Assembly (NCBI GenBank): GCA_910587025.1
Contig: CAJUKR010000015.1
Span: 1-31,629, forward strand
Length of the DNA stretch: 31,629 nt
Source: an uncultured Christensenellaceae bacterium
GTDB taxonomy: Bacteria; Bacillota; Clostridia; Christensenellales; Pumilibacteraceae
Direction of reading: 5' to 3'
The stretch's first letter is position 1; every line of letters starts with the position of its first letter. Position numbers and translations under genes: made by a program. Shown in pieces: positions 1-7,396 of this stretch. Below the pieces are notes generated by a model. The model saw only the letters and a program-made list of their open reading frames with translations, searched no databases and had not been told where the DNA came from.

Positions 1-1
1 G

Positions 2-1816
2 ATGCGCATAATAAAAGGACCCGACTTCCCGAGCGGCGGTTATGTGATCGGCGGGGAAGAACTCGTCAAGGCGTACGAAACGGGCAAGGGTAAAATCATA
101 CTCCGCGCGCGTATGCACATCGAGGAGGATGCGAATAAAAAACTGATAGTCATCGACGAACTTCCTTATCAGGTGAACAAAGCCGCGCTTCTCGAAAGCG
201 TGCTCAAGCTCAAAGAGGACAAGAAAGGTCCGTTGATGTTCATACAGGACATTACCGACGAGTCGGACAGAAACGGTATGCGCGCCGTTATCAAGGTCAA
301 AAAGGACGGCGACGTCAAAGCCATACTCGAAATGCTCTATAAGGGCACGAGTCTTTCCACGAGTTTCGGTATCAATATGGTCGCGATCGCGAACGGTAAG
401 CCTCAGCAGATGGGCTTGCTCGACATAATCGCGTATTATGTGGATTATCAGCGCGACGTAATAATCCGCCGTACGAAATACGATCTCGACGCCGCGAAGA
501 AACGCATGCACATACTCGAAGGGCTTGTCATCGCGGTGCAGAATATCGACGAGGTCGTAAAGATAATCAAAAACAGCTCGTCCACATCGGACGCAAAAGA
601 CAAACTCCGCAAGCGTTTCGGACTGTCCGAAGTGCAGGCGCAGGCGATCCTCGATCTCCGTCTCGCGCGACTTACTCACCTCGAGGTTTATAAGCTCGAG
701 CAGGAACTCCGCGAAGTCAAAGCGCTCGTAGACAAACTCCAGGCAGTCCTCGGAAGCAAAAAACTTCAGATGGAAACGGTTAAGCAGGAGCTTAACGGCA
801 TCAAGCGCACGTACAAGGAAGCGCGCAAATCGGAAATGCTTTCCGATCTCAAGCAATATACGGTGACGGATCGCACTCAGGGCGCGCCGACAGAGGACGT
901 AGTGGTCGCGTTCAACGCGTTCGGTCAGATAAAGAAGATGTCCGTACGCAGTTTCGGACAGGCTACGCGCGACTTCACCGACAATTCGACAAAAAAAGAG
1001 ATATGCTCGTCCATAATCAAAACGGATACCGAGCACAGACTGTATTGCTTTACGAATTTCGGCAACTGCTATAAGATGGATGTCGATTCCGTTCCAGACG
1101 GAAAATGGCGCGACGTCGGACAGCCGCTCTCCAAGCTCGTCAAGGATGCGGCGGAAAACGAAAAAGTTTTGTACGTTCTTCCCGTCGAAGAGACGCTTCC
1201 GAAAGGAAACCTGCTGTTCTATACAAAACAGGGCATGGTCAAAAAGACGGCGTGGACGGAATTCGGCGTAGTAAAATCCGCGTTCCAGGTCTGCAAGGTA
1301 AACAGCGGCGACGAAATAATCGCGATCGAGCCCGAACAGCCCGGCTGTTCGCTCATATTCGTAACCGCGGGCGGAATATGCCTGAATGCCGATATGTCTG
1401 ATATTCCGCTTCAGGGCAGGATCGCCGCGGGCGTAAAGGGCATACAGCTCACCGACGACGATTATTGTATACTCGTAAAGCAGATCACTCCCGACGGCGA
1501 AATAGCCATGCTTACGAACCGCGGCTTCGGCAAGCGCGTGATCGCCGCCGACATAGACGTCATGGGACGTTACCGCAAGGGCGTCAAGATCATAGATTTC
1601 GGCAAGAGCAAAAACGGCGATCGCCTTGTATTCTCGTCGTATGTGAAAGAGCCTTATAAAGTCGTTATGGAAGCCGAGGACGGATATATGATCGCGTTCT
1701 CGACCGAAGATATAGTCATTGAGAACCGTACTCAGCCGGGTAAACAGCTGTTCAAAGGCAAGCTCGATATTGTGGCGGGGTATGTGTACAACGACGATTT
1801 GACTTGGAAAAAGTGA
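2..1816 (+). CDS. Type IIA DNA topoisomerase subunit A (GyrA/ParC family), 5' end cut by window
   Basis: This is the DNA-cleaving A subunit of a type IIA topoisomerase. The 604 visible residues begin at the KGPDFPSGG segment, which in GyrA/ParC lies roughly 200 residues into the protein, so the winged helix and catalytic tyrosine are left of the window and the first ATG is internal. Visible parts are the tower and coiled-coil region, with the conserved AQAILDLRLARLT segment near residues 213-225, then a C-terminal beta-pinwheel with repeated strands such as KQGMVKKTAW and AAGVKGIQL. I see no GyrA box (QRRGGKG-like) in the first blade, where FGQATRDF stands instead. That favours topoisomerase IV (ParC) or a degenerate gyrase over a wrapping gyrase. 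The paralogue is left open because the N-terminus and any parE/gyrB neighbour are not visible. It ends 58 bp before the arsR start and may be co-transcribed with it. Confidence 0.93.
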   Translation: MRIIKGPDFPSGGYVIGGEELVKAYETGKGKIILRARMHIEEDANKKLIVIDELPYQVNKAALLESVLKLKEDKKGPLMFIQDITDESDRNGMRAVIKVKKDGDVKAILEMLYKGTSLSTSFGINMVAIANGKPQQMGLLDIIAYYVDYQRDVIIRRTKYDLDAAKKRMHILEGLVIAVQNIDEVVKIIKNSSSTSDAKDKLRKRFGLSEVQAQAILDLRLARLTHLEVYKLEQELREVKALVDKLQAVLGSKKLQMETVKQELNGIKRTYKEARKSEMLSDLKQYTVTDRTQGAPTEDVVVAFNAFGQIKKMSVRSFGQATRDFTDNSTKKEICSSIIKTDTEHRLYCFTNFGNCYKMDVDSVPDGKWRDVGQPLSKLVKDAAENEKVLYVLPVEETLPKGNLLFYTKQGMVKKTAWTEFGVVKSAFQVCKVNSGDEIIAIEPEQPGCSLIFVTAGGICLNADMSDIPLQGRIAAGVKGIQLTDDDYCILVKQITPDGEIAMLTNRGFGKRVIAADIDVMGRYRKGVKIIDFGKSKNGDRLVFSSYVKEPYKVVMEAEDGYMIAFSTEDIVIENRTQPGKQLFKGKLDIVAGYVYNDDLTWKK

Positions 1817-1874
1817 GCCGCGGCTACGGCGCGCATTCACGGTCGTCCGAGTCGACGATCGGGGGAGAACGGAA

Positions 1875-2234
1875 ATGGATCATTCTCACGGAAACGATAA
1901 CGAAAAGCTCGAAGCGTCGCTGCCGCGCACCGAGGATTGCGTCGCGGTGGCGGAAGCGTTCGCGCAACTCGGCGACGGGACGCGGCTGAAGATCCTTTGG
2001 CTGCTTTGCCACAGCGAACAGTGCGTGGCGGGTATAGCCGGGCTCGTCGGTATGTCGAGCCCCGCGGTCGCGCATCATCTTCGCCTTCTCAAGAGCGCGG
2101 GACTGATCGTGTCGCGCAGGGAAGGCAAAGAAATGCACTATAGGCTGGGCACGTCCGATCTTTGCCGCGAGATCCACCGCGCGATAGATGCGCTCTTTCA
2201 CGTAAACTGTCCCGGGTTTTCCCACAAAGATTAA
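1875..2234 (+). CDS. ArsR/SmtB-family transcriptional repressor
   Basis: A 119-residue winged-helix repressor of the ArsR/SmtB type, a family that usually releases DNA on binding metal. The core is clear: LGDGTRLKILWLL opens the fold, and SSPAVAHHLRLLKSAGLI is the recognition helix with the start of the wing, which runs into SRREGKEMHYRL. Possible metal ligands are an N-terminal DHSH, Cys50 in SEQCVAGI (the place of the ELCVCDL metal box, with only one Cys left) and a C-terminal HVNCPGFSH. I cannot assign a metal. The start is supported by GGGGGAGA just upstream. No AT-rich dyad is seen in its own 58-bp upstream gap, so autoregulation there is not evident. A zinc/cadmium-type ATPase lies 13 kb away on the other strand and has a candidate dyad in its promoter; a link is only inference. 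A strong terminator follows. Confidence 0.92.
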   Translation: MDHSHGNDNEKLEASLPRTEDCVAVAEAFAQLGDGTRLKILWLLCHSEQCVAGIAGLVGMSSPAVAHHLRLLKSAGLIVSRREGKEMHYRLGTSDLCREIHRAIDALFHVNCPGFSHKD

Positions 2235-2266
2235 GTGTTCATATAAGCATATAAGTAAAATCCGCG

Positions 2267-2304
2267 TAATTGAGTATGACGGCGGCTGTCGATAGACAGC
2301 CGCC
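2267..2304 (+). repeat. Left copy of terminator-containing direct repeat
   Basis: Bases 2267-2289 are identical to 5298-5320 (23 of 23), and the closing arm 2296-2304 is identical to 5327-5335. Only the six loop bases differ (CGATAG against TTATCG). The two copies enclose the AT-rich island with the repeat-domain gene. This could be the footprint of an insertion or recombination, or a dispersed terminator element. Confidence 0.75.
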
Positions 2305-2313
2305 AATTTTTAT
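2281..2313 (+). terminator. Rho-independent terminator after arsR
   Basis: A 10-bp perfect GC-rich stem (GGCGGCTGTC / GACAGCCGCC) closes on a GATA loop and is followed by AATTTTTAT. It sits 47 nt after the arsR stop. The hairpin and 14 bases before it recur almost exactly at 5298-5336. Confidence 0.9.
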
Positions 2314-2978
2314 ACGGTTACGGTAACTGCTCGATTTTGTATATATCGCATTTTTCGGGGACATTGTCATTTTTGAGTATTGTTGCGATTTCTATCAGTT
2401 TATTGTATCGTATTATAACATACAAAAATCGAAAAAACTTCGGTTACTGCAGACTGCAGTACAATTTTTTATTTTACGGTACTCGTGGTAAAATGTTGAC
2501 ACGAACTGATAATCAAATCATTTGGAAATTAAAATTACGAAGAAGTTTTCGTTAAGTTTGAACATATATGAATTTTCGCATTCGCTTTTCTTGACATAAT
2601 AACCGTATAGTATTATAATACTATTACATTTTTTGAGTTTAATTATAAAAAACGGTATCATTAAGTAAGAAATGATATAGGATTACAAAACGTTTTATTT
2701 GTCTTTTATTGTCACGGTTTTGTTATGCGTTAGTACGGAATATAGTAAGACGAAAATAATAGAAATTCTCGAATCAACATGTAAGATAGACTTGCCTTAA
2801 ATCACTGGAAAACCGATTTTTCAGCTTTCAATGTCGGGTTTTATATAACGCTATGAGAATATAATCATTTGCGGAAATAAGTTTATATGATTGCGATATG
2901 TACATGATTTTTTATCTGAATGGTAATGAATTGAGTTTATGTATAAATTACGGATAATTTTAACAAGAAGAATAGTAA
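2314..2978. other. AT-rich non-coding stretch at start of island
   Basis: About 665 bp with no convincing gene on either strand. It holds a short inverted repeat at 2446-2460 (ACTGCAG, one base, CTGCAGT) and a near-consensus promoter with a palindrome at 2591-2624. Downstream is a long stretch with only tiny ATG frames that stop within a few codons. A weak hairpin (CTGGAAAA / TTTTTCAG) lies near 2804-2823. A second promoter candidate for the next gene is TTGAGT (2931-2936), 16 bp, GATAAT (2953-2958). The stretch could be a long leader or an untranslated RNA. Confidence 0.6.
2591..2624 (+). promoter_or_regulatory. Consensus sigma-A promoter with palindromic operator over the -10
   Basis: TTGACA (2591-2596), a 17-bp spacer and TATAAT (2614-2619) form a perfect consensus. 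A perfect 18-bp palindrome, ATAGTATTATAATACTAT (2607-2624), is centred on the -10, as expected for a repressor site. No coding gene starts within 350 bp downstream, so the transcript is either a long leader for the secreted repeat protein or a separate RNA. Confidence 0.7.
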
Positions 2979-4763
2979 ATGAAAAAAGCGTTTAAGCGAT
3001 TTGTAAGTATTTTTTGCATTTTAGCAATATTTGCTTGTCTTGCGTTTATTTTTATCGGTTATCCGTCTTATTCGGTTGCATTAGCAGATGAAGTCGAAGA
3101 AAATGTATGCGAAAACGATAATACTTTAATAAATTATGATAATGTCGGCGAATTTGAATATAAAAAATTCGAAATTGATGTTATCGCGGAGCTTAATAAT
3201 AGGATAGAACGGTATGAGACGTTATTAATCACAGCGGATTTTAAAGATCAATATAAGATTCGGCAGTTGATAAATACAACTAAAGAATTGATTTCCGAGT
3301 ATGTAATATGTCAAAGCGGAATCGTAATATATTCCGACGATGATACTGAATCTTCTACTTTATATACCGGCGTAATATCTACAACCATAGCCGGATTTTC
3401 GCTTTATGGATATGAATTGGCTGCGGAATTATTGACGCATATGCGTTCCAATAAAGTATTAAAGTCGGATTATGTGCCTGTATTCGGTTCAGTTGTCGTT
3501 GCTTCTCAAATCACATATGATATTGCATACGGAAGCTCTATTTTTGGTGGATCGGCTTATGAGTTGGCGGAAGGACAAACGGTAAGCGAGAAAGATTTAT
3601 TTTACTCAATACATAAATTTGAATATACAAAGTCGAGTGCAGATAGTAAAAAGATATTGATTAAAGACTTATATGATTTCGCAGAGGAAAAGTACGATGG
3701 TATAACAAGTCATTTTGTTCAAAAAATGTATGAAGCGCAGCAAGCCGGTGAATTGATTCCGTTTTATACTAATATAACTATCAATGTCGACGAGACGGTT
3801 CGGTTGAAAAACAATGGTCGTAATTCGACAAATAATGGGTGGTCTGTCGCTGTAACAAATCCGACGGATACCGAAATCGAAGTATTTTATAATGCTAAAA
3901 TGTGTTTCGAAAGAGATGCGAAAAATTGGACGGGTTTGACAGATATTGTAAAACTCAGCATCCCCGCAAACGCAACAAAAACGGTTACCGTTATGGAAAA
4001 TGGTTTGGGTACACATGTCGCTTTCAGTCGAATAGTTAACGATGACGAGCGTTCGATTATTTATGCCGATAATCTTGATACTAATGGAAATATTACGCCT
4101 TTGGTCTCAAAAATTACGTTTAATTACTACGAAAATATAGGTATTCTGGGTAAGTACGGAAACAAGTGGTTAATTAGGTTGACAAATAATTTTAATGAAC
4201 GCAGATTGGTTGAGTACAACGAATATATGTGTAACGAAGATGATTCGAAAACGTGGTTTAATTTAGCACATATCAAAGAAGTTTTTATTAATGCTGGAGA
4301 GACAAAAGATATTGAAATTACTGAAAATTACGGAGCATCTCATATAGCTGTACGTTTTTCGGGAAATTCGGGTACATATTCTATACATGCAAATGAATTG
4401 AATGCAAGCGGAACAATGAAAATAGCAACTAATATCTCTTCTACTTTCATTCATATATTAAGTATGACAAAGAATAGCAATGAGTGGATTATAACGATAA
4501 GAAATCCGTTTTCTTATAGTTTAACCGTAGAATACAATTCAAAAATGTGTTTCGACGACGATGCAAAATATTGGAGAGGGCTGAATGATTCGGTTAAAAA
4601 AACCGTCGGAGGAGAACAAACAACTACAATTAGAATTACTGAAAACTTTTTCGCCACGAGCGTAGCTATCAGTTATACTCAAGGACGCTATCGATATATA
4701 ACTTATGCAAACAGTCTTGACACTACGGCTCCTTGTTGTAAGGCTATGTATAATGTGGTGTGA
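2979..4763 (+). CDS. Secreted protein with three copies of an unrecognised ~85-residue repeat domain
   Basis: A 594-residue protein with a clear signal peptide: a KK/KR N-region, a hydrophobic core at about 8-28 and a likely cut after Ala36 (VALA/DEV). Residues 37-280 are a mostly helical region I do not recognise, with two apolar stretches near 130-150 and 165-190. The C-terminal half is three tandem repeats at about 287-372, 396-480 and 502-585. Each has W-x-(V/I) strands, then YN-x-K/Y-MC, an acidic D-A/S-K-x-W motif, a T-x-x-EN motif, a strand with A(I/V), and Y/H-A-N/D-x-L near the end. The four-Cys pattern of other modules is absent; each repeat has one Cys in the MC motif. No LPXTG, SLH or C-terminal anchor is seen, so it is probably released. 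The start follows a weak AAGAAG site. Composition is far more AT-rich than the flanking genes. Function unknown. Confidence 0.88.
   Translation: MKKAFKRFVSIFCILAIFACLAFIFIGYPSYSVALADEVEENVCENDNTLINYDNVGEFEYKKFEIDVIAELNNRIERYETLLITADFKDQYKIRQLINTTKELISEYVICQSGIVIYSDDDTESSTLYTGVISTTIAGFSLYGYELAAELLTHMRSNKVLKSDYVPVFGSVVVASQITYDIAYGSSIFGGSAYELAEGQTVSEKDLFYSIHKFEYTKSSADSKKILIKDLYDFAEEKYDGITSHFVQKMYEAQQAGELIPFYTNITINVDETVRLKNNGRNSTNNGWSVAVTNPTDTEIEVFYNAKMCFERDAKNWTGLTDIVKLSIPANATKTVTVMENGLGTHVAFSRIVNDDERSIIYADNLDTNGNITPLVSKITFNYYENIGILGKYGNKWLIRLTNNFNERRLVEYNEYMCNEDDSKTWFNLAHIKEVFINAGETKDIEITENYGASHIAVRFSGNSGTYSIHANELNASGTMKIATNISSTFIHILSMTKNSNEWIITIRNPFSYSLTVEYNSKMCFDDDAKYWRGLNDSVKKTVGGEQTTTIRITENFFATSVAISYTQGRYRYITYANSLDTTAPCCKAMYNVV
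3837..4094 (+). repeat. Protein repeat domain copy 1
   Basis: Encodes residues 287-372. Landmarks are NGWSVAVTNP, YNAKMCFERDAKNWTGL, VMENGLGTHVAFS and YADNLDTNGN. It aligns with copies 2 and 3 and with the fragment at the right end of the window. Confidence 0.85.
4164..4418 (+). repeat. Protein repeat domain copy 2
   Basis: Encodes residues 396-480. Landmarks are NKWLIRLTNN, YNEYMCNEDDSKTWFNL, ITENYGASHIAVRF and ANELNASGTM. The closing NASGTM is identical to that of the distant fragment near 31542-31559. Confidence 0.85.
4482..4733 (+). repeat. Protein repeat domain copy 3
   Basis: Encodes residues 502-585. Landmarks are NEWIITIRNP, YNSKMCFDDDAKYWRGLND, ITENFFATSVAISY and YANSLDTT. Of the three copies this is the closest to the distant fragment at 31302-31629. 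Confidence 0.85.
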
Positions 4764-4792
4764 GTGCGAGTCGGTTTTTCGGGAGTACTAAA

Positions 4793-5281
4793 ATGAATAC
4801 AAAAACAAAAATCACAATTGGATTTATAGGTTTATCGGTTTTATTGTGTGTGTTTGTTTCTTGTTTATTGTTTGCGACGGCATGTATGTTTAAGTCTAAG
4901 ACAACGGCGGAAATTATGTATTCGCGTTGGGGAATAACGATCCCTGACGATATGGAACTCCTGTATCATAATTCCACAATTGGTTGGCCAAGCGATGGAG
5001 AGGAGTGTCATGTATATAAGCTCAAGAAAGAACCTACTGAATTTCTCGAAGATTTTACGACGGGAAGAAACGAAAAAGCAGAGGAAGATATAAATCGAAT
5101 TATCGAATCGTTCAAGTCCGCAAAACAGGAGATACCCGCCACCTATTTGATTGATTTCGAATCGGAGTATCGTTGGAAATTTGTCGGAAAGAACGAGCAC
5201 GACGGCAGATTTGCGGATTATATTTATATTTTATATTTCCCTAATCTTTTGCAACTGAGCTTTTTCGAATATCTTATGTAA
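4793..5281 (+). CDS. Small membrane-anchored protein of unknown function
   Basis: I do not recognise this 162-residue protein. An N-terminal hydrophobic segment (about residues 8-31, IGFIGLSVLL through LLFATAC) looks like an uncleaved anchor or a poor signal peptide. It is followed by a mixed alpha/beta extracellular part with an acidic helix (EKAEEDINRIIESFKSAKQE) and an aromatic C-terminal end. The frame is open from a GTG at 4760 overlapping the previous stop, but GGGAG at 4781-4785, seven bases before ATG 4793, and the loss of a pointless N-terminal tail favour ATG 4793. It lies 29 bp after the repeat-domain gene in the same AT-rich composition, so the two are probably co-transcribed and may act together at the cell surface. 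Confidence 0.75.
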   Translation: MNTKTKITIGFIGLSVLLCVFVSCLLFATACMFKSKTTAEIMYSRWGITIPDDMELLYHNSTIGWPSDGEECHVYKLKKEPTEFLEDFTTGRNEKAEEDINRIIESFKSAKQEIPATYLIDFESEYRWKFVGKNEHDGRFADYIYILYFPNLLQLSFFEYLM

Positions 5282-5297
5282 TTTCGATTTTTGTTAT

Positions 5298-5336
5298 TAA
5301 TTGAGTATGACGGCGGCTGTTTATCGACAGCCGCCG
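5298..5336 (+). repeat. Right copy of terminator-containing direct repeat
   Basis: Matches the left copy at 2267-2304 over 23 consecutive bases and again over the closing arm. It lies just after the second gene of the AT-rich island and before the return to GC-rich sequence. Confidence 0.75.
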
Positions 5337-5345
5337 TTCGTTTTG
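5311..5345 (+). terminator. Terminator-like hairpin closing the island
   Basis: A 10-bp stem CGGCGGCTGT / ACAGCCGCCG with a TTATCG loop is followed by TTCGTTTTG. It is the near-identical partner of the arsR terminator. The T-tract is weaker than in the left copy. Confidence 0.7.
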
Positions 5346-5508
5346 CCGCCGATAAACTTTCGTGCTCACATAAAAGATCGTATGATTTTATATATTTTCG
5401 TGATCAAAATCGCATAATTTCGGATCTTTATCGGCAAGGCGACGACGGCGACGTGCAAGGTCTGTATACGGTCTGCATAATCCGCCGAAATCTTCGCAAA
5501 ATACAAGC
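5346..5508. other. Spacer with imperfect inverted repeat before the DUF421 gene
   Basis: No gene is seen. AAAGATC (5373-5379) and GATCTTT (5423-5429) enclose a further partial match (ATGATTTT against AAAATCGCAT), so a folded RNA is possible. No good ribosome site or consensus promoter is visible before the GTG at 5509, apart from CATAAT near 5476. Confidence 0.4.
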
Positions 5509-6204
5509 GTGATTATATTACTCATAAAAACCGCGATAATCGCGTTGTTGGTCTTTTTCGTGATCAGAATTATGGGCAAGCGGCAGATAGGAGAGATGCA
5601 GCCTTTCGAGTTCGTCATAACTCTCATACTCGCAGAGGTCGCTTGTCTGCCTATGAACGACCCGTATATTCCGCTTCATTTCGGCATCGTTCCGATAATC
5701 ACGCTCGCGTTCCTCGATGTCGTGATTACTTTCGTCTCGCGCAAGCACTTCGGTTTCAGGCGCATGGTGGACGGTAGCAGCGTTATCGTCGTCGATCCGA
5801 ACGGGCTTGTTTACGAGAATCTCAAAAAAACCAATATGAGCGTAGACGACGTTATCATGAGCGCGCGCAGCGGCGGCTATCCCGACATAAAGGATATCCA
5901 GTACGCGATCGTCGAGCCGAACGGTAAGTTTTCGGTCATCGAAAAGGAATCCGATCCGACCGAGCCGACGCCCGCGCTTCGTCCGCTTCCCATACTCATC
6001 GACGGAAAGCCGATAAAAGAAAATATGGAAATGGCGGGCGTTACCGACGAGCAGATGAACAAAGCGGCACTCGGCAAGGAAGTGCGCAATCTCAAAGACG
6101 TATTGTATATGGACGTCAGACAGGACGGCACCGTCTATGTTTCGCCCAAACGCTCGAAGTGCTTTACGGGCAAGATCGCGATCGCGGGAGGTAAGAACTG
6201 GTGA
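5509..6204 (+). CDS. DUF421 (YetF-like) membrane protein
   Basis: A 231-residue member of the DUF421/YetF family. Three N-terminal membrane segments (about residues 2-20, 30-46 and 58-75) precede a cytoplasmic domain. Family landmarks are IRIMGKRQIGEMQPFEFVI in the membrane part and RRMVDGSSVIVVDPNGLVYENLKKTNMSVDD at the start of the soluble domain. The YETF domain contributes to spore or membrane functions in Bacillus relatives; a biochemical role is not settled. The GTG start is chosen because later ATGs would remove the first membrane helix; no strong ribosome site is seen. It overlaps the DUF4363 gene by four bases (GTGA), a pairing that is usual for this family in Clostridia. Confidence 0.9.
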   Translation: MIILLIKTAIIALLVFFVIRIMGKRQIGEMQPFEFVITLILAEVACLPMNDPYIPLHFGIVPIITLAFLDVVITFVSRKHFGFRRMVDGSSVIVVDPNGLVYENLKKTNMSVDDVIMSARSGGYPDIKDIQYAIVEPNGKFSVIEKESDPTEPTPALRPLPILIDGKPIKENMEMAGVTDEQMNKAALGKEVRNLKDVLYMDVRQDGTVYVSPKRSKCFTGKIAIAGGKNW

Positions 6205-6593
6205 AAAAGCTGATTACCATATCCGTACTGCTTGCGATCGTTGTCGGTTTCGCGATATTCGAGATAGTTGCGACAAGCACTTATTTCAACTCGCTTGCAT
6301 CCGAGCTTTACGAGGTGAGCGAAACCGCGAAAAATTCGGAAGAGGACGAAGTCAATACCGAGCTTACTGCAAGGCTCGAAAGCATGATCGACGGCTGGCA
6401 CGAACGCGAAAATCTTTTTTATCTGCTTCTGAACAATAACGTGCTCAACAATCTGTTCGACAGACTTCTGCAAGCCAAAGCATATGCCGACGGCGGGCAG
6501 AACGTGGACGCAAGCACATGCATAGACGGCGCGGCGTTCTATGCCGAATCGATTGCTCTCGATTGCTGGCCGATCCCGCTTAATTTCCTGTAA
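6201..6593 (+). CDS. DUF4363 family protein
   Basis: A 130-residue protein with one N-terminal membrane helix (about residues 4-24) and a helical outward-facing domain containing the WHERENLFYLLLNNNVLNNL segment typical of DUF4363. It starts with GTG inside the stop of the DUF421 gene, and GGGAGGTAAG at 6187-6196 is a good ribosome site, so translation is likely coupled. The family is usually encoded next to DUF421 proteins, which suggests a shared membrane complex, though no activity is known. Confidence 0.88.
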   Translation: MKKLITISVLLAIVVGFAIFEIVATSTYFNSLASELYEVSETAKNSEEDEVNTELTARLESMIDGWHERENLFYLLLNNNVLNNLFDRLLQAKAYADGGQNVDASTCIDGAAFYAESIALDCWPIPLNFL

Positions 6594-6607
6594 TATTTCC
6601 GAAACGC

Positions 6608-6637
6608 TTGCATTTACCGCCGAATATATAGTATAAT
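6608..6637 (+). promoter_or_regulatory. Sigma-A promoter, predicted leaderless start
   Basis: TTGCAT (6608-6613), an 18-bp spacer and TATAAT (6632-6637). Only six bases separate the -10 from ATG 6644 and no ribosome site is present, so the transcript should start at or next to the start codon. Confidence 0.75.
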
Positions 6638-6643
6638 ACGGCT

Positions 6644-7288
6644 ATGGCAAAGTTCGACGAAAATTATTTCAAAACAGACGATACGATGAATTGCAACTGT
6701 ATCGAGGATATTCTGTGTGATGACGAACAGATCCTGTGGCGCGGCAAACCGAAAAAAGCGGCGTTTATTATTGCAAGAATACTCAGTATGCTTCCCGTTG
6801 TACTCATCTGGCTCATTTTCGACGGATCGTTTATAGGGATCATGATCGGTACCGGCGCGTTCCTGGAGATGCCGCCTCCGCTTATAGTATTCATAGTGGT
6901 GTTCTTTCTTTTTCATCTGTGTCCGGTCTGGATATGGCTGTCGGGCGTACTGACTGCCAACCGCGAGCATAAGAACATCGAATACGCTTTCACGAATACG
7001 CGTATCATTATCCGAAGCGGTTTGGTCGGAATAGACGTAAACAGTATTTATTATTCGGAAATCACCGGCGTAAATCTCAAAGTCGGGTTTATCGACAGAT
7101 TGCTTAAAGTCGGCGATATTTATATCTCGGGCGCGTATAAGTCGCAGGTATTGTGGGACATAACCGACCCGTACATGATCACGGCGAAACTGCAGAAGAT
7201 CGCGCATGACATAAAAACCGACATCAGTTATCCCAATGCGCTCAGACCCGAAGAAAATCCGGGCTTCAGAACAAAATACAAAGGCTGA
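6644..7288 (+). CDS. PH-domain (bPH2, YdbS-like) membrane protein
   Basis: A 214-residue protein with the layout of bacterial PH-domain membrane proteins. The GE-x-x-LWRGKP-type opening appears here as DEQILWRGKPKKAA (about 27-40). Two membrane helices follow (about 40-57 and 82-104), then the bPH2 fold: NIEYAFTNTRIIIRSGLVGIDVNSIYYSEITGVNLKVGFIDRLLKVGDIYI. The NTRI and GD-I/Y-I landmarks are well kept. Family members are membrane proteins of unclear role, often linked to envelope stress. It has its own promoter, appears leaderless, and is followed by a terminator, so it is probably monocistronic. Confidence 0.88.
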   Translation: MAKFDENYFKTDDTMNCNCIEDILCDDEQILWRGKPKKAAFIIARILSMLPVVLIWLIFDGSFIGIMIGTGAFLEMPPPLIVFIVVFFLFHLCPVWIWLSGVLTANREHKNIEYAFTNTRIIIRSGLVGIDVNSIYYSEITGVNLKVGFIDRLLKVGDIYISGAYKSQVLWDITDPYMITAKLQKIAHDIKTDISYPNALRPEENPGFRTKYKG

Positions 7289-7293
7289 GTCCT

Positions 7294-7328
7294 AAAACTC
7301 CTTTGCATGTGTTTGCAACGGAGTTTTT
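7294..7328 (+). terminator. Rho-independent terminator after PH-domain gene
   Basis: AAAACTCC (7294-7301) pairs with GGAGTTTT (7320-7327). An inner TTGCA/TGCAA pairing extends the stem, and the T-run reaches 7328. It lies five bases after the stop. Confidence 0.85.
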
Positions 7329-7360
7329 CATTTATATTTAATACAATCGGAATATAATTC

Positions 7361-7389
7361 TTGATAATAACGTAAAAAAGTGATATAAT
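7361..7389 (+). promoter_or_regulatory. Sigma-A promoter of holA, predicted leaderless start
   Basis: TTGATA (7361-7366), a 17-bp spacer and TATAAT (7384-7389). Seven bases (TATTCTT) separate the -10 from the holA ATG, with no room for a ribosome site. Confidence 0.82.
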
Positions 7390-7396
7390 TATTCTT

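Noticed and set aside
2337..2555. 72-codon frame in the AT-rich non-coding stretch
   Set aside because: No ribosome site, no recognisable content, and it lies upstream of the consensus promoter. Probably chance.
2267..5336. Island as an insertion sequence or integrated element
   Set aside because: No transposase, integrase or terminal inverted repeats are present; only the terminator direct repeats support an insertion, so it is not called a mobile element.
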